DNA from: Caldicellulosiruptor obsidiansis OB47
Lineage (GTDB): Bacteria; Bacillota; Thermoanaerobacteria; Caldicellulosiruptorales; Caldicellulosiruptoraceae
Direction: 5' to 3'
DNA: 64,000 bases
NCBI RefSeq assembly: GCF_000145215.1
Contig: NC_014392.1
Location: 1,806,001 to 1,870,000 of the forward strand
The notes under the pieces were generated by a model that saw nothing but the letters and a program-made list of their open reading frames with translations, made no database searches and was not told where the DNA came from. The translations under genes and the position numbers were made by a program. Shown here in pieces: positions 62,592-64,000 of the stretch (its first letter is position 1; each line of letters begins with the position of its first letter).

Positions 62592-64000
62592 TTAACCTTT
62601 TAATCTTCTTAGTATCATAACCTCTTTGGATGCAAGAGTAGCTTTTCCGCCCAAAACCTTCTGTGTTATCAACTCATAATACTCATCTTTAAGCTCAATA
62701 TTTACATCATAACCATTGAAATTCAAAAGAAACACATATTCATTCCCATTTTTTTCTCTTTTTGTTACTTCAACACCTTCTGGCACAGGTAATATTGGTT
62801 GTACACCAGCCTTTTCAGCGTAGAACTTAACAAGACCTTCTATAAACCTTTGCTCTGGTCTTGTTCCAATATAAATTGCCTTTCCATTTCCATAATCATT
62901 TTCAACAACTGCCGGCATTTTGCTGTAATAATCCTGTTCATAGTGAGCAAGCGCCCTTGCACCTTCAAGGTGAATAACGTCGCAGATAAAATCACATTCG
63001 TATTTTCCGTCAAGCATACCTATAGGTTTTTCAAGTATAATAGCATTTTTCATATCAGGGAAAAGCGCATCAATCTCCTCAACCCAGATACCACAGAGTT
63101 TCCTAAACCAACCCGGATAGCCGCCAAGAATTACTCTGTCATTTTCATCAACAAGTCCTGATAGATATGTTGTAATAAATATTCCGCCGTTTTTTACATA
63201 GTTTTCTATGTTCTTTGCACTTTCTTCGTCAAGAAGATACAAAAGTGGTGCAACAACAAGCTTGTACCTTGTTAAATCTTCTTTCGGGTCAACAACATCC
63301 ACATTTGTTTTCAACTTATATAGAGCTCTGTAGTACGCATCTACATGTTCAAGGTAAGATATATCATTTCTAAATCCCATACTCTCTTCAAGCGCCCACC
63401 AGTTTTCCCAGTCAAATAAAAGTGCAACCTCGCTCTTAGTTGTTGACTCCAAAATCTCATCAAGAAGCAAAAGTTCGTCGCCAATCTTTTTAAGCTCCTT
63501 GCTCACCCTCGTCTCAAGATGCCCAACATGCGGAACCATTGCAGAGTGAAACTTTTCACACGAAGCAACCGACTGTCTCCACTGGAAATACAGCACAGAA
63601 TCAGCTCCGTGTGCAATTGCATGATAGCTCAAAAGCCTTATCATACCAGGTCTTTTTGCGGAGTTGTACCACTGCCAGTTTGTCTGGCTTGGTGTTTGTT
63701 CCATTAATATAAAAGACTGGTCTCTTTTGAGCCCCCTCATAAGGTCATGTTTGAATGCAACAGAGCTTGGTGCATCTTTTATCGAAGGGTAATTGTCCCA
63801 TGATACAATGTCCATATGTTTTGCCCATTTGTGATAGTCAAGAGGTTTGAACGGTCCCATCAAGTTTGTTGTAACAGGGACATCTGGCATGTATTTTTTG
63901 ATAATCTCAACTTCCATTTTATAAAGATTTAGAAGGCTGTCTGACATAAACCTCTTGTAATCAAGCGAAAGTCCCTGGAATGAGCTTTTCTGTCTTCCAG
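62592..64000 (-). CDS. GH42 beta-galactosidase (C-terminal part)
   Basis: The frame is open to base 64000, so the N-terminus is missing. What is present: the end of the catalytic barrel with the nucleophile Glu in ILMEQTPSQTNWQWYN, YFQWRQS, then the trimerisation domain (about 190-390: EVALLFDWENWWALE, GGIFITTYLSG) and a C-terminal beta domain. It should be an intracellular enzyme that hydrolyses beta-galactosides from plant polysaccharide side chains. Confidence 0.93.
   Translation of the reverse strand, partial: GRQKSSFQGLSLDYKRFMSDSLLNLYKMEVEIIKKYMPDVPVTTNLMGPFKPLDYHKWAKHMDIVSWDNYPSIKDAPSSVAFKHDLMRGLKRDQSFILMEQTPSQTNWQWYNSAKRPGMIRLLSYHAIAHGADSVLYFQWRQSVASCEKFHSAMVPHVGHLETRVSKELKKIGDELLLLDEILESTTKSEVALLFDWENWWALEESMGFRNDISYLEHVDAYYRALYKLKTNVDVVDPKEDLTRYKLVVAPLLYLLDEESAKNIENYVKNGGIFITTYLSGLVDENDRVILGGYPGWFRKLCGIWVEEIDALFPDMKNAIILEKPIGMLDGKYECDFICDVIHLEGARALAHYEQDYYSKMPAVVENDYGNGKAIYIGTRPEQRFIEGLVKFYAEKAGVQPILPVPEGVEVTKREKNGNEYVFLLNFNGYDVNIELKDEYYELITQKVLGGKATLASKEVMILRRLKG

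Noticed and set aside
1-64000. rRNA, tRNA, CRISPR arrays, prophage genes
   Set aside because: None recognised by eye; a tRNA scan was not possible, so a missed tRNA cannot be fully excluded.

Overview
The window comes from a thermophilic, cellulose-degrading Firmicute of the genus Caldicellulosiruptor. The call rests on AT-rich DNA, the first 61 codons of the GH9/GH48 cellulase CelA at the left edge, two tapirin cellulose-binding genes and a complete Firmicute type IV pilus operon, in the order known for the junction between the glucan degradation locus and the pilus locus of that genus. I do not assign a species.

Layout. 1-10.4 kb, mostly minus strand: start of celA; a long leader region with a cyclic-di-GMP-I (GEMM) riboswitch; an rve-type insertion sequence; tapirin 2 behind its own promoter, GEMM riboswitch and terminator; an IS4-family and an IS1634-family element; tapirin 1. 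10.4-24.4 kb, minus strand: one pilus operon (small membrane protein, a CheY fusion protein, PilB, PilT, PilC, two pilin-like proteins, PilD, ComFB, two minor pilins, PilM, PilN, PilO, a third minor pilin) that runs into tapirin 1. 25-26.5 kb: GT2 and GtrA genes plus a remnant. 26.8-34.4 kb: aroE and yqeG, a mutarotase-like protein, an NlpC/P60 hydrolase under a c-di-AMP (ydaO) riboswitch, and a metal-chelate/corrinoid-type ABC transporter with a LUD protein. 34.4-41 kb: GcvH-like/TlpA/CcdA, a mazEF-like pair, alr, a lipoprotein, nnrDE and acpS, close to the Bacillus acpS-ydcC-alr-ndoAI-ndoA order. 41-45.9 kb: pdxST divergent from pdxR and an M20 amidohydrolase. 46-51.8 kb: an oligopeptide ABC transporter. 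52-57.6 kb: ldh, rpsT, holA, comEC and a PHP protein. 57.7-64 kb: an FAD oxidoreductase, a secreted coiled-coil protein, a radical-SAM DNA-repair pair and the 3' part of a GH42 beta-galactosidase.

How it works together. Pilus, tapirins and cellulase all serve attachment to and digestion of plant biomass. Cyclic-di-GMP seems to be sensed at several levels here: two GEMM riboswitches, a PilB with an MshEN-type N-terminus, and a ComFB-family protein inside the pilus operon. The most striking observation is that the RNA downstream of the celA-side riboswitch holds a 17-nt perfect complement to celA codons 2-7 and a 9/10 complement to the celA Shine-Dalgarno, although celA has its own promoter. 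This could be a riboswitch-gated antisense RNA or cis-acting leader acting on celA. It could also be an evolutionary remnant; sequence alone cannot decide.

Mobile-element history can be read directly. The IS1634-type element made a 134-bp target duplication that copied the tapirin 2 promoter. The IS4-type element later inserted into one of the two copies. No rRNA, tRNA or CRISPR array was recognised.
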